From: CAYGVX01 sp964395545
Lineage (GTDB): Archaea > Thermoproteota > Bathyarchaeia > Bathyarchaeales > SOJC01
Assembly: GCA_964395545.1 (NCBI GenBank)
Contig: CAYNAW010000024.1
Span: 1 to 22,372, forward strand
DNA length: 22,372 nucleotides
Direction of reading: 5' to 3'
This document shows, piece after piece, positions 13,929 through 21,152 of the stretch (the first letter of the stretch is position 1; each line of letters opens with the position of its first letter). A program made the translations under genes and the position numbers. The notes under the pieces were generated by a model. That model ran no database searches. It saw nothing but the letters and a program-made list of their open reading frames with translations, and was not told the DNA's origin.

Positions 13929-15256
13929 TTTTCTTCTCCTGCAACCACGCTCAGCACGTCCAGCCGAGTTGTCTTGGCCTCTGTGCCCACGATGCTGGCC
14001 ACGCTTGGACAGGTGCGACCGTCATCTCCGCTAATCAACTCTTTGACGTAGAGGCCTCCTTGGCAACGGATCCGTAGCTTCGCGCGGCTGCGTGACAACC
14101 TTCTTACTTTTGCCTCGTATATGTACTTTTCCCGCATCAAGTCGGCACGCCGATGCAGCACGCGTCGCGGGGTCTGTTGGTTCACAGTCGCCCCGGAAAG
14201 TGCCTTCTCCATCTTCCTCAGCTCCTCGTCGGACACGTCGCGGGTGAACTCGACCATCGCGCGGTAGACTTTCACCGAGGCTTCAGCCTTCTTCAGCCGT
14301 CGAACGGTGTTCTTATCGGCAAACCGGAGGGTGCGTACTTCGACCTTTCCTTTCGCGCCGTCGTTGATGCGTTGCGCGAGTTTCTCCAAGTTGAGGAACC
14401 GGTTCTTCGGCTCCTTGATTTCCAACACGAAGGGACGCCCCGTGCCGAGCATGCGGGCATCCACGTCTTCTCGTCCGGAACCGTGGAGGGCGATTTCTCC
14501 GCCATCTGCAGCCTCTTTGATGGGGGTCCCCACGAGTTCTTCGACAGAGTCAGCGTACTTTCGTCCGGTCCCGCCGCAGTTTTCGCAGCCTTTTCCTCCG
14601 CATTGCCGGCAGAGCCAGCGCGATTGGGGGATGCCGCGGACGAGTTTTCGGTATCGCCCGAAGATGAACAGGGGGTTCACCTGCAGTCGAACGTTGCCCG
14701 TGACGGGGTTCACCAGCGCGACGATGTCAGGCGTCTTGAACTCGGCTTCCTTCCCGGTTACCTCCCCGATTCGCTTCCCGAGGTCGCGGCTGAATTGGTT
14801 CTTGATGCTCTCGCCGTGGTTCACGTTAAAGCGGGCCTTGAACTCGTCTTCTCGCTCTGCCATCTCATGTGGGAGCTCTATGCCGACGAGGAACGTGCTG
14901 AACTCGTACCCCCGCAGTTCTTCTATGATTTTAGCTGCCAACGAGGTGACGTGTTCGAAGCTGTCTCCGCAGAGAAAGCAGGGCTGCGTCGGTGAACAAC
15001 GGTTCTTGCGGCGTTTCAGGAGGTCGCCCGCCAGGTGGAATGCGCCGTGGGCAGCCACCGTCTTCAACAGCGCCGCCCCGTGCTTGTCCTTTGCCAACAG
15101 CTGCTGATGTCCCTCCATGGTGAGCAGGAGTTTGATCGCTTCGCCGCGGTGGGCGTTCTCTACCCCGTGGCCTAGGAGGGCGAACTGTCGGCCCAAGCAG
15201 TGGTCGCAAAGCGGGTACTCCTTCAGCATCTGTGCTGCCGCGTCGAGAATGTCCAT
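13925..15256 (-). CDS. pus10: tRNA pseudouridine synthase Pus10
   Basis: 443 aa, ATG start. Zinc pairs CDHC (17-20) and CFLC (93-96) lie in the N-terminal THUMP-containing accessory domain. A second cysteine cluster follows, CRQCGGKGCENCGGTGRKY (216-234). The catalytic block is LHGSGREDVDARMLGTGRPF (257-276), with the nucleophilic Asp in GRED (264). YEAKVRRL and YVKELISGDDGRT-like ends complete the fold. Archaeal Pus10 makes pseudouridine 54 and 55 in the T-arm of tRNAs. It lies 11 nt downstream of SRP54 and overlaps L21e by 4 nt. Confidence 0.95.
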   Translation of the reverse strand: MDILDAAAQMLKEYPLCDHCLGRQFALLGHGVENAHRGEAIKLLLTMEGHQQLLAKDKHGAALLKTVAAHGAFHLAGDLLKRRKNRCSPTQPCFLCGDSFEHVTSLAAKIIEELRGYEFSTFLVGIELPHEMAEREDEFKARFNVNHGESIKNQFSRDLGKRIGEVTGKEAEFKTPDIVALVNPVTGNVRLQVNPLFIFGRYRKLVRGIPQSRWLCRQCGGKGCENCGGTGRKYADSVEELVGTPIKEAADGGEIALHGSGREDVDARMLGTGRPFVLEIKEPKNRFLNLEKLAQRINDGAKGKVEVRTLRFADKNTVRRLKKAEASVKVYRAMVEFTRDVSDEELRKMEKALSGATVNQQTPRRVLHRRADLMREKYIYEAKVRRLSRSRAKLRIRCQGGLYVKELISGDDGRTCPSVASIVGTEAKTTRLDVLSVVAGEEK

Positions 15257-15267
15257 GGGTCGGCTGC

Positions 15268-16602
15268 CTACCCGAACTCTTTCGGAAGCTTCTTCCCCGC
15301 GAGGAACGGAAGCTTTTTGCGGCGCAGTTGTTTCATCATCCGGCGCATCATGCTGTACTGTTGGAGCAGCTCCTTGACTTCTTTCTCAGTGGTGCCTGAG
15401 CCGCGGGCCACGCGGCGGATGCGGGGGGACGAGAAGATTTTCGGGTTCTCCCGCTCTTTGGGCGTCATGGATTGGATGATGACGCGCCACTTTTCCAGCT
15501 TGCCCTGCGCCGTCTCAATCATCTCGTCGGGGATGTTGTAGGACATGCCGGGCAGCATTTTCAGGAGGTGCTTGAACGGGCCCATGCCTTTCATGGCTTC
15601 GAACTGTTCGTACATGTCGGTTAAGGTGAACTTGCCGCTGAGGATCTGTTTCGCCTTCTTCTCGGGCACTTTGACTTCGGCGTCTCGGACTTTCTCGACG
15701 AGGCTCTCCAGGTCGCCCATGCCTAAGAGGCGGCCGACGAAGCGGGAGGGCACGAAGGCTTCGATGTCCTCGATCTTCTCGCCCGTGCTGATGAACTTGA
15801 TCGGAGAGCCAATCGCCGCGACGGCGGAGAGCGCGCCGCCGCCTCGGGCCGAGCCGTCGAGCTTCGCGACGAGGATGGAGCCGATGGGCGTGGCGTCGTG
15901 GAACGCTTTGGCCTGCGTCGAGGCCTGCTGCCCGATGGTGCCGTCGATCACGAGCATGACTTCGTCTGGTTTGATGACTCGTTCCAGCTGTTTCATCTCG
16001 TCGATGAGCCCCTTCTCCTCTTTGTGGCGCCCGGACGTGTCGATGATGATGACATCGCGGCCGGCGAATTCCTTCAACCCTCGCTGCGCCACGTCCACCG
16101 CGTTCTTCGACTTGGGGTCGCCGTAGACGGGCACGTTGATGCGGTCGGCTAGCTGTTTCAGCTGGTCGAAGGCGCCGGGTCGGAACGTGTCGACGCAGAT
16201 GAGCGCCGGTTTCAATCCTCTCTTCTGGAGATACCGCGCGAGCTTGGCCGAGGCCGTCGTCTTGCCTGAGCCTTGGATGCCCACGAGCATCATGATGCGA
16301 CGTTTGCCCGGTTCAACTTTCAACAGGGCCGGCTTCTCCCCGAGGAACCGCGTGACCTCCTCGTAGACGACTTTGACCACGTGGTCTTTCCGCGAGATGC
16401 CGGGCGGCAGCTCTTCTCGGAGGGCGCGGTCTTCAATGCGCTTAGAGATGCCTAGGACCAGTTGCACATTCACGTCGGCTTGTAAGAGGGCTCGTTGGAT
16501 GTCGCGGGCAAGTTCCTTGACGGTGGCTTCGTCCACGACTGGGGATTTGAAAACCTTCTTCAAGGCATCGTAGATCGACGAGCCGAGGCGTTCGAGCACC
16601 AT
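15268..16602 (-). CDS. srp54: signal recognition particle 54 kDa protein
   Basis: 444 aa, ATG start. N helical domain (about 1-95), then the SRP GTPase: G1 GIQGSGKTT (108-116), DTFRPGAFDQL (138-148), DTSGR (188-192), AKLDGSARGGGA (246-257). The methionine-rich M domain (about 300-444) contains KGMGPFKHLLKMLPG and RVARGSGTTEKEVKELL, the RNA- and signal-peptide-binding region. It binds 7S RNA and signal sequences for cotranslational targeting via FtsY. It is first in the minus-strand cluster leading into pus10, with a box-A candidate about 35-40 nt upstream. Length and motifs are complete. Confidence 0.98.
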   Translation of the reverse strand: MVLERLGSSIYDALKKVFKSPVVDEATVKELARDIQRALLQADVNVQLVLGISKRIEDRALREELPPGISRKDHVVKVVYEEVTRFLGEKPALLKVEPGKRRIMMLVGIQGSGKTTASAKLARYLQKRGLKPALICVDTFRPGAFDQLKQLADRINVPVYGDPKSKNAVDVAQRGLKEFAGRDVIIIDTSGRHKEEKGLIDEMKQLERVIKPDEVMLVIDGTIGQQASTQAKAFHDATPIGSILVAKLDGSARGGGALSAVAAIGSPIKFISTGEKIEDIEAFVPSRFVGRLLGMGDLESLVEKVRDAEVKVPEKKAKQILSGKFTLTDMYEQFEAMKGMGPFKHLLKMLPGMSYNIPDEMIETAQGKLEKWRVIIQSMTPKERENPKIFSSPRIRRVARGSGTTEKEVKELLQQYSMMRRMMKQLRRKKLPFLAGKKLPKEFG

Positions 16603-16635
16603 GACTATTCACTTTATCCTTAAGGCGAAGCGCAT

Positions 16636-16644
16636 GCTTAAATA
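16636..16644. promoter_or_regulatory. shared box A candidate between srp54 and PAC2 gene
   Basis: CTTAAATAG on plus, CTATTTAAG on minus, in the 68-nt divergent gap. It is 34-42 nt upstream of the srp54 ATG and 27-35 nt upstream of the PAC2 TTG, so one element could drive both; the PAC2 mRNA would be leaderless or nearly so. Confidence 0.4.
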
Positions 16645-16670
16645 GGATTTGGGTTTACCGCAACCTTTTT

Positions 16671-17453
16671 TTGTCATTCTTCACTGAGTACAAAGCCGAG
16701 GAGAATTCGTTGTCGATTCCCATAAACTTCGTCGAGAAGAAGCCCATTCCGTCCGAAGCCACGATGCTGTGCGGGTTTCCCGATGTCGGCTTAGTCGGCG
16801 TCTTAGCCTCGTCCTTCCTCGTGTCCGAGCTCAACTTGGAAGAAGTGGCGTACGTGGACTCGGACCTGCTGCCGCCGGTGGTCGTCTTGCACAAGGGCCT
16901 TCCCCATTCGCCGATACACGTGTTCGGCAACAGCCGCATACTCGTGACGATCGCGGAAACCGCCGTTCCAGCGAAAGGGATCCAACGCTTGATGCGGAAC
17001 TTCGTCGAGTGGACCAAGTCAAAGAGGGTTAACATGGTGATTGCAATAGGCGGGATACCGGCTCAGAACCGCCAAGACCTCGAGAAGCCCGAAGTCTTCG
17101 GCACCGCCTCGAGCCTCGACATGATAGGCTTCCTAGAGCAGCACCAACTCGGCGTGTTGCGGGAAGGCTACATGGTGGGTCCACAAGCGCTGATCATGCG
17201 CTACTGCGCCGAATCCAACGTGCCCGCCATCTCCCTGCTCGCCCAGTCCCACTACAATTACCCGGACCCGGAAGCCGCCGCAGTCGCCTTGAGCCACTTC
17301 GCCACCATCACCGGCCTCAAGGTCGACGTGACCAAGCTGGTGGAGAAGGGCGAAGAGCTGCGGCTCCGCGCCAAGGACATGATGAAACGAACGCAGCAAG
17401 AGCTAACCAAGATGAAGAAGGGGCAAGAAAGCGACCTGCCCCTGTATATCTAG
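16671..17453 (+). CDS. PAC2-family proteasome assembly chaperone homologue
   Basis: 260 aa from TTG 16671, with no ribosome-binding site but a box A at leaderless distance. The PAC2 pattern is clear: LCGFPDVGLVGVLASSFLV (33-51), GNSRILVTIAETAVP, VNMVIAIGGIPAQNR, a VLREGYMVGPQALIMRY-type block and LLAQSHYNYPDPEAA. The C-terminal tail KKGQESDLPLYI ends in a hydrophobic-Tyr-x motif, as in chaperones (PbaA/PbaB type) that dock on proteasome alpha rings through a C-terminal HbYX-like tail; L-Y-I fits this. An archaeal proteasome assembly or ATP-independent activator role is inferred. It is followed after 14 nt by an Hsp20 gene, another protein-quality factor. Confidence 0.9.
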   Translation: MSFFTEYKAEENSLSIPINFVEKKPIPSEATMLCGFPDVGLVGVLASSFLVSELNLEEVAYVDSDLLPPVVVLHKGLPHSPIHVFGNSRILVTIAETAVPAKGIQRLMRNFVEWTKSKRVNMVIAIGGIPAQNRQDLEKPEVFGTASSLDMIGFLEQHQLGVLREGYMVGPQALIMRYCAESNVPAISLLAQSHYNYPDPEAAAVALSHFATITGLKVDVTKLVEKGEELRLRAKDMMKRTQQELTKMKKGQESDLPLYI

Positions 17454-17467
17454 CGGAGCCGGGATCT

Positions 17468-17908
17468 ATGACGAGCCGTAGAAGAAGACGGTCAATCTTC
17501 GACTTGTTCAACGAATACGTAGAGGAGATGGGCTGGTTGGACGACGAGTTCTGGCCGTTTGAACATCCAAGCTGGGACATCCGGACCCATACGATCGAGC
17601 CCCTCTGCAACGTCGCCGTCACCCCCGACGAAGTGATAGTCACAGCCGATTTACCCTTCTCCGACCCGGACTCGCTGAGAGCCGAGCCCGTCGACGAAAA
17701 GACGCTGGAGCTCAGCGCCAAAATCGGGCGCCGCGTCTGCTGCGAAGACCTGGGCATCGTCCACCAGAAGGGCGAGTTCTCAACCTTCAACTGCCACGTG
17801 CGCATACCGGTAGCCGTAGACATGGAGCAGCGGAAAACGAAGCTCACGAAGGGCATCTTGGAGGTTAGGCTGCCGCGGAAGAAGGGCACGGCGATAAAAG
17901 TCGAGTAG
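17468..17908 (+). CDS. Hsp20/alpha-crystallin small heat shock protein
   Basis: 146 aa, ATG start. A charged N-terminal arm (RRRRRSIFDLFNEYVEE) is followed by an alpha-crystallin domain at about 44-137: VAVTPDEVIVTADLPF, LELSAKIGRRV, FNCHVRIPVAVD and TKLTKGILEVRLPRK (the G-x-L signature). It ends AIKVE, an I-x-V anchor for oligomer assembly. It is an ATP-independent holdase for unfolding proteins. Two adjacent cysteines (91-92) in the domain are unusual but not disqualifying. It is probably cotranscribed with the PAC2 gene 14 nt upstream. Confidence 0.93.
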   Translation: MTSRRRRRSIFDLFNEYVEEMGWLDDEFWPFEHPSWDIRTHTIEPLCNVAVTPDEVIVTADLPFSDPDSLRAEPVDEKTLELSAKIGRRVCCEDLGIVHQKGEFSTFNCHVRIPVAVDMEQRKTKLTKGILEVRLPRKKGTAIKVE

Positions 17909-17935
17909 CCACCCTCTCGCGACTTTCGGCGTGGA

Positions 17936-17944
17936 AAGTTTTAA
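17936..17944 (+). promoter_or_regulatory. weak box A candidate before small membrane protein
   Basis: AAGTTTTAA, 44-52 nt upstream of the TTG at 17988. It sits inside the longer GTG-17931 reading and so supports the shorter start. A weak match. Confidence 0.3.
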
Positions 17945-17987
17945 CCGCAGCCGCGGCTCAGATAGAGTCCACAAGGAGTCGTGTGCC

Positions 17988-18185
17988 TTGTCGGTGAAGA
18001 ACGCGATCCACTTTTTCATCTTCACCTTCATACTCGTAGGAGTCTGCGGCATCACCGCGTGGGTAGTCTTAGATCTGCTCGCTGCACCCTTGAGCTACGC
18101 TGCGATAGCCTTCATCTGGGGCATCACTCTCGCAATCCTCTACTTGGCCTTCGACAAGTCCGGGTGGGACTGGTGGGAAGGCTAG
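17988..18185 (+). CDS. small two-TM membrane protein
   Basis: 65 aa from TTG 17988, preceded by AAGGAG (17973-17978) at 9 nt. GTG 17931 would give 84 aa but has no such site. I do not recognise a family. It is almost entirely two hydrophobic spans, FFIFTFILVGVCGITAWVV and a second span covering SYAAIAFIWGITLAILYL, separated by LLAAPL, with a short charged end DKSGWDWWEG. Topology suggests both ends on the same side. It follows Hsp20 and PAC2 but may have its own promoter. Its stop (TAG 18183-18185) overlaps the convergent deoxyhypusine synthase stop in a shared CTAG. Confidence 0.7.
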   Translation: MSVKNAIHFFIFTFILVGVCGITAWVVLDLLAAPLSYAAIAFIWGITLAILYLAFDKSGWDWWEG

Positions 18186-19195
18186 AGCGAGGCTTTCTCC
18201 AACGCCGCTGCGACAATGAGCGGAAAGGCGATGGTGGCGTCGCAGATGACCGTGACCGTTTTCTCTTCAGATTTAACCTTGCTCCAGCTGACCGCTTCAT
18301 CCAGAGACGCGCCGCTTAATCCTCCAGGCTCCGGCCGGTCCATGGTTATCTGCACAGCCGCGTCGACGCCCTCACGGAACGTGTGCGCGAAGAGGGCAAA
18401 GTGCTTCGGCCATCCGCCGCCCAGGATGATCATGCCAGACTTTTTCGCCTCGTAAACCCGGTCGACGAGCGTCGATACGTCGCCGAGAGAGTCGAGGACC
18501 AGCTTATTGTCTTGTCCGTAGACCCAGAGTTGGAACCCCACGATGGAGTCGGGAAGCCCCGGGCAGATGATGGGCACGTGCTTCTTGGCAGCCGCGGCCA
18601 AGATCGAGCCTCGGCGGGTTCGCTTCCCGATTTCGAACAGCAGGTCGGACGGTGAGATGCGTTGGCGCTTCGGCTCCGGAATGGCTTCGAGGACGCGGTG
18701 AAGCCACTGTTCCAAGTCGCGGAAGGCGCGGTGCTCCACGTAGATGTCGCCGATTCTCCCCACATCTTTTTCCTTGAGTTGCCGGTCCGCCGCCTTGAAC
18801 GTGCCGACTTTATGCCGGTGGCCCAGGGATTCGACCAAGTCGTGCACCATGTTAGCGCCCGTCGTGATAATCACGTCCACGCGGTCTTCCTCCACGAGCT
18901 GGGCGATTATGCGCCGCAAGCCGCCGGGGACGACAGGGCCGGCGAGCGTCAAGAAGACCGTGTAGTCGGGGTCCGTGAACATTTCCGCAACGAGTCGCGC
19001 GGCCTTCCCGAGTTTGCCGGCGCCCAAGACGCCGCACGTGTCCATCGCCTTGACGAGCTGGGCCACGGTGATTCCGCGTTTGAGGCATATCTGTTTCACG
19101 TTCTTCAAGAGTTTCAACTTCGAGCAGGAGCTGAGGAGAAACCGAGGGGTTAGCCCTTGGTTCGCATGATCTTCGTCCGGCCCAAGATTCGCCAA
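18182..19195 (-). CDS. dys: deoxyhypusine synthase
   Basis: 337 aa from TTG 19195, with GAGGT 6 nt upstream inside the aIF5A gene; TTG 19117 (311 aa) is an alternative. Motifs: FLTLAGPVVPGGLRRII (81-97), TTGANMVHDLVESLGH (111-126), RIGDIYVE (147-154), PIICPGLPDSIVG, MIILGGGWPKHFA (255-267), and the enzyme-intermediate lysine in LDEAVSWSKV (Lys306), followed by ICDATIAFPLIVA. It transfers the 4-aminobutyl group of spermidine to a lysine of aIF5A using NAD. It overlaps its substrate gene by 46 nt, so the two products should be made together. The usual SWGK motif reads SWSK; the lysine is kept. Confidence 0.95.
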   Translation of the reverse strand: MANLGPDEDHANQGLTPRFLLSSCSKLKLLKNVKQICLKRGITVAQLVKAMDTCGVLGAGKLGKAARLVAEMFTDPDYTVFLTLAGPVVPGGLRRIIAQLVEEDRVDVIITTGANMVHDLVESLGHRHKVGTFKAADRQLKEKDVGRIGDIYVEHRAFRDLEQWLHRVLEAIPEPKRQRISPSDLLFEIGKRTRRGSILAAAAKKHVPIICPGLPDSIVGFQLWVYGQDNKLVLDSLGDVSTLVDRVYEAKKSGMIILGGGWPKHFALFAHTFREGVDAAVQITMDRPEPGGLSGASLDEAVSWSKVKSEEKTVTVICDATIAFPLIVAAALEKASL

Positions 19196-19545
19196 TACTC
19201 AACCTCGATGCCTGAGACCAGCCGGCGCTTCAATTCCTCGTCATCCGGGAACGCGGCCTCGAAGACTTCGTAGGTTTCCAAGTCCATGATCTGCACGGCG
19301 TTGGGCAACAGGGCGATGATTTGGCCAGGCTTCTTTTCGATGAGGGGGACGTCTATTTGAGCGCTTACAGGTTTGACGAACGTTCGCTTGGTACCGTCGA
19401 AGACGCCGATCGCGACGACCCGAGCCTTTGCCGAGCCGTGTTTGCCGGGTTTCGACTTGGCGAGGCTCGCGACGCGGCACGGCTCGTTGTCGATGATTAC
19501 GTAGCCGCCGACGCGCACGGACCCAACGTCGACCGGTTTACTCAT
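19150..19545 (-). CDS. eif5A: translation factor aIF5A (hypusine-containing)
   Basis: 131 aa from ATG 19545. A TTG at 19584 (144 aa) is open but lies within about 5 nt of the box A, so transcripts should not include it. SH3-like N-domain VGSVRVGGYVIIDNEPCRV with the hypusination loop KSKPGKHGSAKARV, Lys35 being the modified residue, then OB-fold C-domain VPLIEKKPGQIIALLPN and DLETYEVF. It helps peptide-bond formation at stalling sequences once modified by the adjacent deoxyhypusine synthase. Length and motifs are standard for archaea. It diverges from NAD kinase. Confidence 0.96.
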   Translation of the reverse strand: MSKPVDVGSVRVGGYVIIDNEPCRVASLAKSKPGKHGSAKARVVAIGVFDGTKRTFVKPVSAQIDVPLIEKKPGQIIALLPNAVQIMDLETYEVFEAAFPDDEELKRRLVSGIEVEYWRILGRTKIMRTKG

Positions 19546-19587
19546 CTTATTCCAATCCTGACACGCTACAGCAATGTTTAACAACTA

Positions 19588-19597
19588 AGATAAATAG
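19588..19597. promoter_or_regulatory. divergent box A candidate, aIF5A operon and NAD kinase operon
   Basis: AGATAAATAG on plus, CTATTTATCT on minus. It lies about 43-52 nt upstream of the aIF5A ATG and 29-38 nt upstream of the NAD kinase ATG. Both distances fit; the NAD kinase transcript would have a leader of only a few nucleotides. By-eye match. Confidence 0.45.
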
Positions 19598-19625
19598 ATT
19601 AAGGTTACTCGGTGCGGCAGAGGCT

Positions 19626-20474
19626 ATGGTTTTTCACAGCGTGGGGTTGACGGCGAGAAACGACAGGCAGAAAGCGTTCGACGTAGCCGAGCAGCTGGCC
19701 GCGCACGTGGACAAGCAGGGCCTACGCGTGGCCGTTGACCCGGAAATCGCGCGGCGCATTCACAGACCGGAAGACGCCGTGCCCCTGGAAGCGTGGAAGG
19801 TCGACCTCATCGTCACCGTCGGCGGCGACGGCACCATTCTGAGGACGTGTATTCAAATTCCTAAGCCGGAGCCGCCGATCTTGGCCATCAACATGGGGGA
19901 ACGCGGGTTCTTAGCCGAAGTCGCGCCGCACCAAGCAGTGCCGGCCGTGGACCAGTGCCTCGCCGGGATGTATCAGCTCGAGCGGTGCAAGAAGATCGCC
20001 GCGGCCGTGGAGGGCGAACCGCTGCCCGACGCGTTGAACGAGGTGTTCATCTCGGCCGACGCGCCTGTGAAGTTGCTGTACGCCAGCCTGTGGAAAGACG
20101 GCGACCGGATGCTCGACGTCCGCGCCGACGGCGTGCTCGTCGCGTCGCCGACCGGCTCCACCGGCTACTCCGTCGCCGCCGGCGGACCGGTCTTAGACCC
20201 GGAGACCGACGTTTTCGTCATCACCCCTGTGTGCCCGCTCACGCCGTTGCCCCCGATTGTGTTGCCTGAAGACGCGACGCTAAGCGTGGAGATTGAACGC
20301 CCACGCACCGCGCTGGTCGTGGTCGACGGGTACTATCGTCGGCTGCTGACGACGCGGAAGCCGCGAATCACGGTCACCAAGTCGCCCAACGTGACTTCGT
20401 TCATTCGGTTCCGCCGGGACTTCTACAGCAAGCTGAAGAGTCGGCTCCTGTACCCCAAGGGAAGGCGAGGCTGA
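19626..20474 (+). CDS. nadK: NAD kinase
   Basis: 282 aa, ATG start. Diagnostic GGDGT (66-70) in VTVGGDGTILRT, then ILAINMGERGFLAEV (85-99), ALNEVFI (136-142, NE motif) and DGVLVASPTGSTGYSVAAGGPVLDP (168-192), the conserved ATP/NAD-binding block of NAD(P)+ kinases. It phosphorylates NAD to NADP. The N-terminal MVFHSVGLTARNDRQKAF corresponds to the usual start. It is the first gene of a plus-strand run with NOB1 and a pyruvate-kinase-C-like gene. Its stop codon shares two bases with the apparent CTG start of NOB1. Confidence 0.95.
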   Translation: MVFHSVGLTARNDRQKAFDVAEQLAAHVDKQGLRVAVDPEIARRIHRPEDAVPLEAWKVDLIVTVGGDGTILRTCIQIPKPEPPILAINMGERGFLAEVAPHQAVPAVDQCLAGMYQLERCKKIAAAVEGEPLPDALNEVFISADAPVKLLYASLWKDGDRMLDVRADGVLVASPTGSTGYSVAAGGPVLDPETDVFVITPVCPLTPLPPIVLPEDATLSVEIERPRTALVVVDGYYRRLLTTRKPRITVTKSPNVTSFIRFRRDFYSKLKSRLLYPKGRRG

Positions 20475-21004
20475 CCACGACTGCGCCGCCGAAAGTCCTC
20501 GTCCTAGACACGTCCGCATTCATCGCCGGCTTCGAACCCTTATCGATTCCGAACCCGCTGTACTCGGTTCCCAACGTCAGGGACGAACTCACCGCGAACT
20601 CGCTGGCGCGCACGCGGTTCCGCACCGCCGTGGACAGCGGCAAGCTGACCGTGAAGTCGCCCCTGCCCGAATACGTGGAACGGGTCCGAGCCTCGTCGAA
20701 AGCCGTCGGCGACTGGCGCTTCCTCTCCGAGGCCGATCAGCAGGTCTTAGCGTTGGCGTTAGAGCTGCAGGACGCTGGCTGCCGATCGCAGATTGTGACC
20801 GATGATTATTCGATTCAGAACGTGGCCAACCAACTCGGCATCGCATTCGCGTCGCTGCTGACCTTCGGTATCCGCTACCGCTTCCAGTGGACCCTCTACT
20901 GCCCCGCCTGCCACCGCAAGTACCCAGCCGACTACCAGGCCAAACACTGCGCCGTCTGCGGAACCCGGCTGAAGCGCAAACCCTCGGGAAAAGCGCTCGT
21001 GTAG
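20471..21004 (+). CDS. nob1: rRNA maturation endonuclease NOB1 with apparent CTG start
   Basis: 177 aa if read from CTG 20471. PIN domain: VLVLDTSAFIAG with Asp13, SVPNVRDEL with Glu39, LSEADQQVLALAL with Asp89 and IVTDDYSIQN with Asp111/112. It ends in a C-terminal zinc ribbon, LYCPACHRKYP (C144, C147) and HCAVCGTRLKRK (C160, C163). It cleaves pre-16S rRNA at its 3' end. The first ATG/GTG/TTG in frame is GTG 20630, which would delete 53 residues including Asp13 and Glu39, so translation must start upstream. The only good position is CTG overlapping the NAD kinase TGA (CTGA), with AAGGGA about 8 nt before it. Alternatively it is a sequencing error or translation is coupled some other way. Confidence 0.9.
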   Translation: MTTTAPPKVLVLDTSAFIAGFEPLSIPNPLYSVPNVRDELTANSLARTRFRTAVDSGKLTVKSPLPEYVERVRASSKAVGDWRFLSEADQQVLALALELQDAGCRSQIVTDDYSIQNVANQLGIAFASLLTFGIRYRFQWTLYCPACHRKYPADYQAKHCAVCGTRLKRKPSGKALV

Positions 21005-21152
21005 CCTCGGAGAACGCGCGCGGGAAGACGCCGCCAAGGTGCAGTTCGAAAGCAGGGTGAAGCCTGCCCGCCAGCCGTCGAGGCGAGCCTTTCCTGCGCG
21101 TAGGACGAAAAAGAAAATAGCCGCCAGCACGTAATCTTCACCGAGGATTAGG
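21005..21152 (+). other. 148-nt gap between NOB1 and the PK-C-like gene
   Basis: GC-rich, then A-rich near 21108-21119 (GAAAAAGAAAATAG), a weak promoter candidate for the next gene. It holds short hairpins only: GCAGG/CCTGC around a GTGAAG loop, and TAATC/GATTA just before the ribosome-binding site. No ORF with convincing features and no recognisable RNA. Confidence 0.35.

Noticed and set aside
14153..15107. Long plus-strand open frames of 280 and 266 codons
   Set aside because: They lie antisense to pus10, whose motifs are complete. High G+C codon bias produces such shadows, and the translations show no family pattern.
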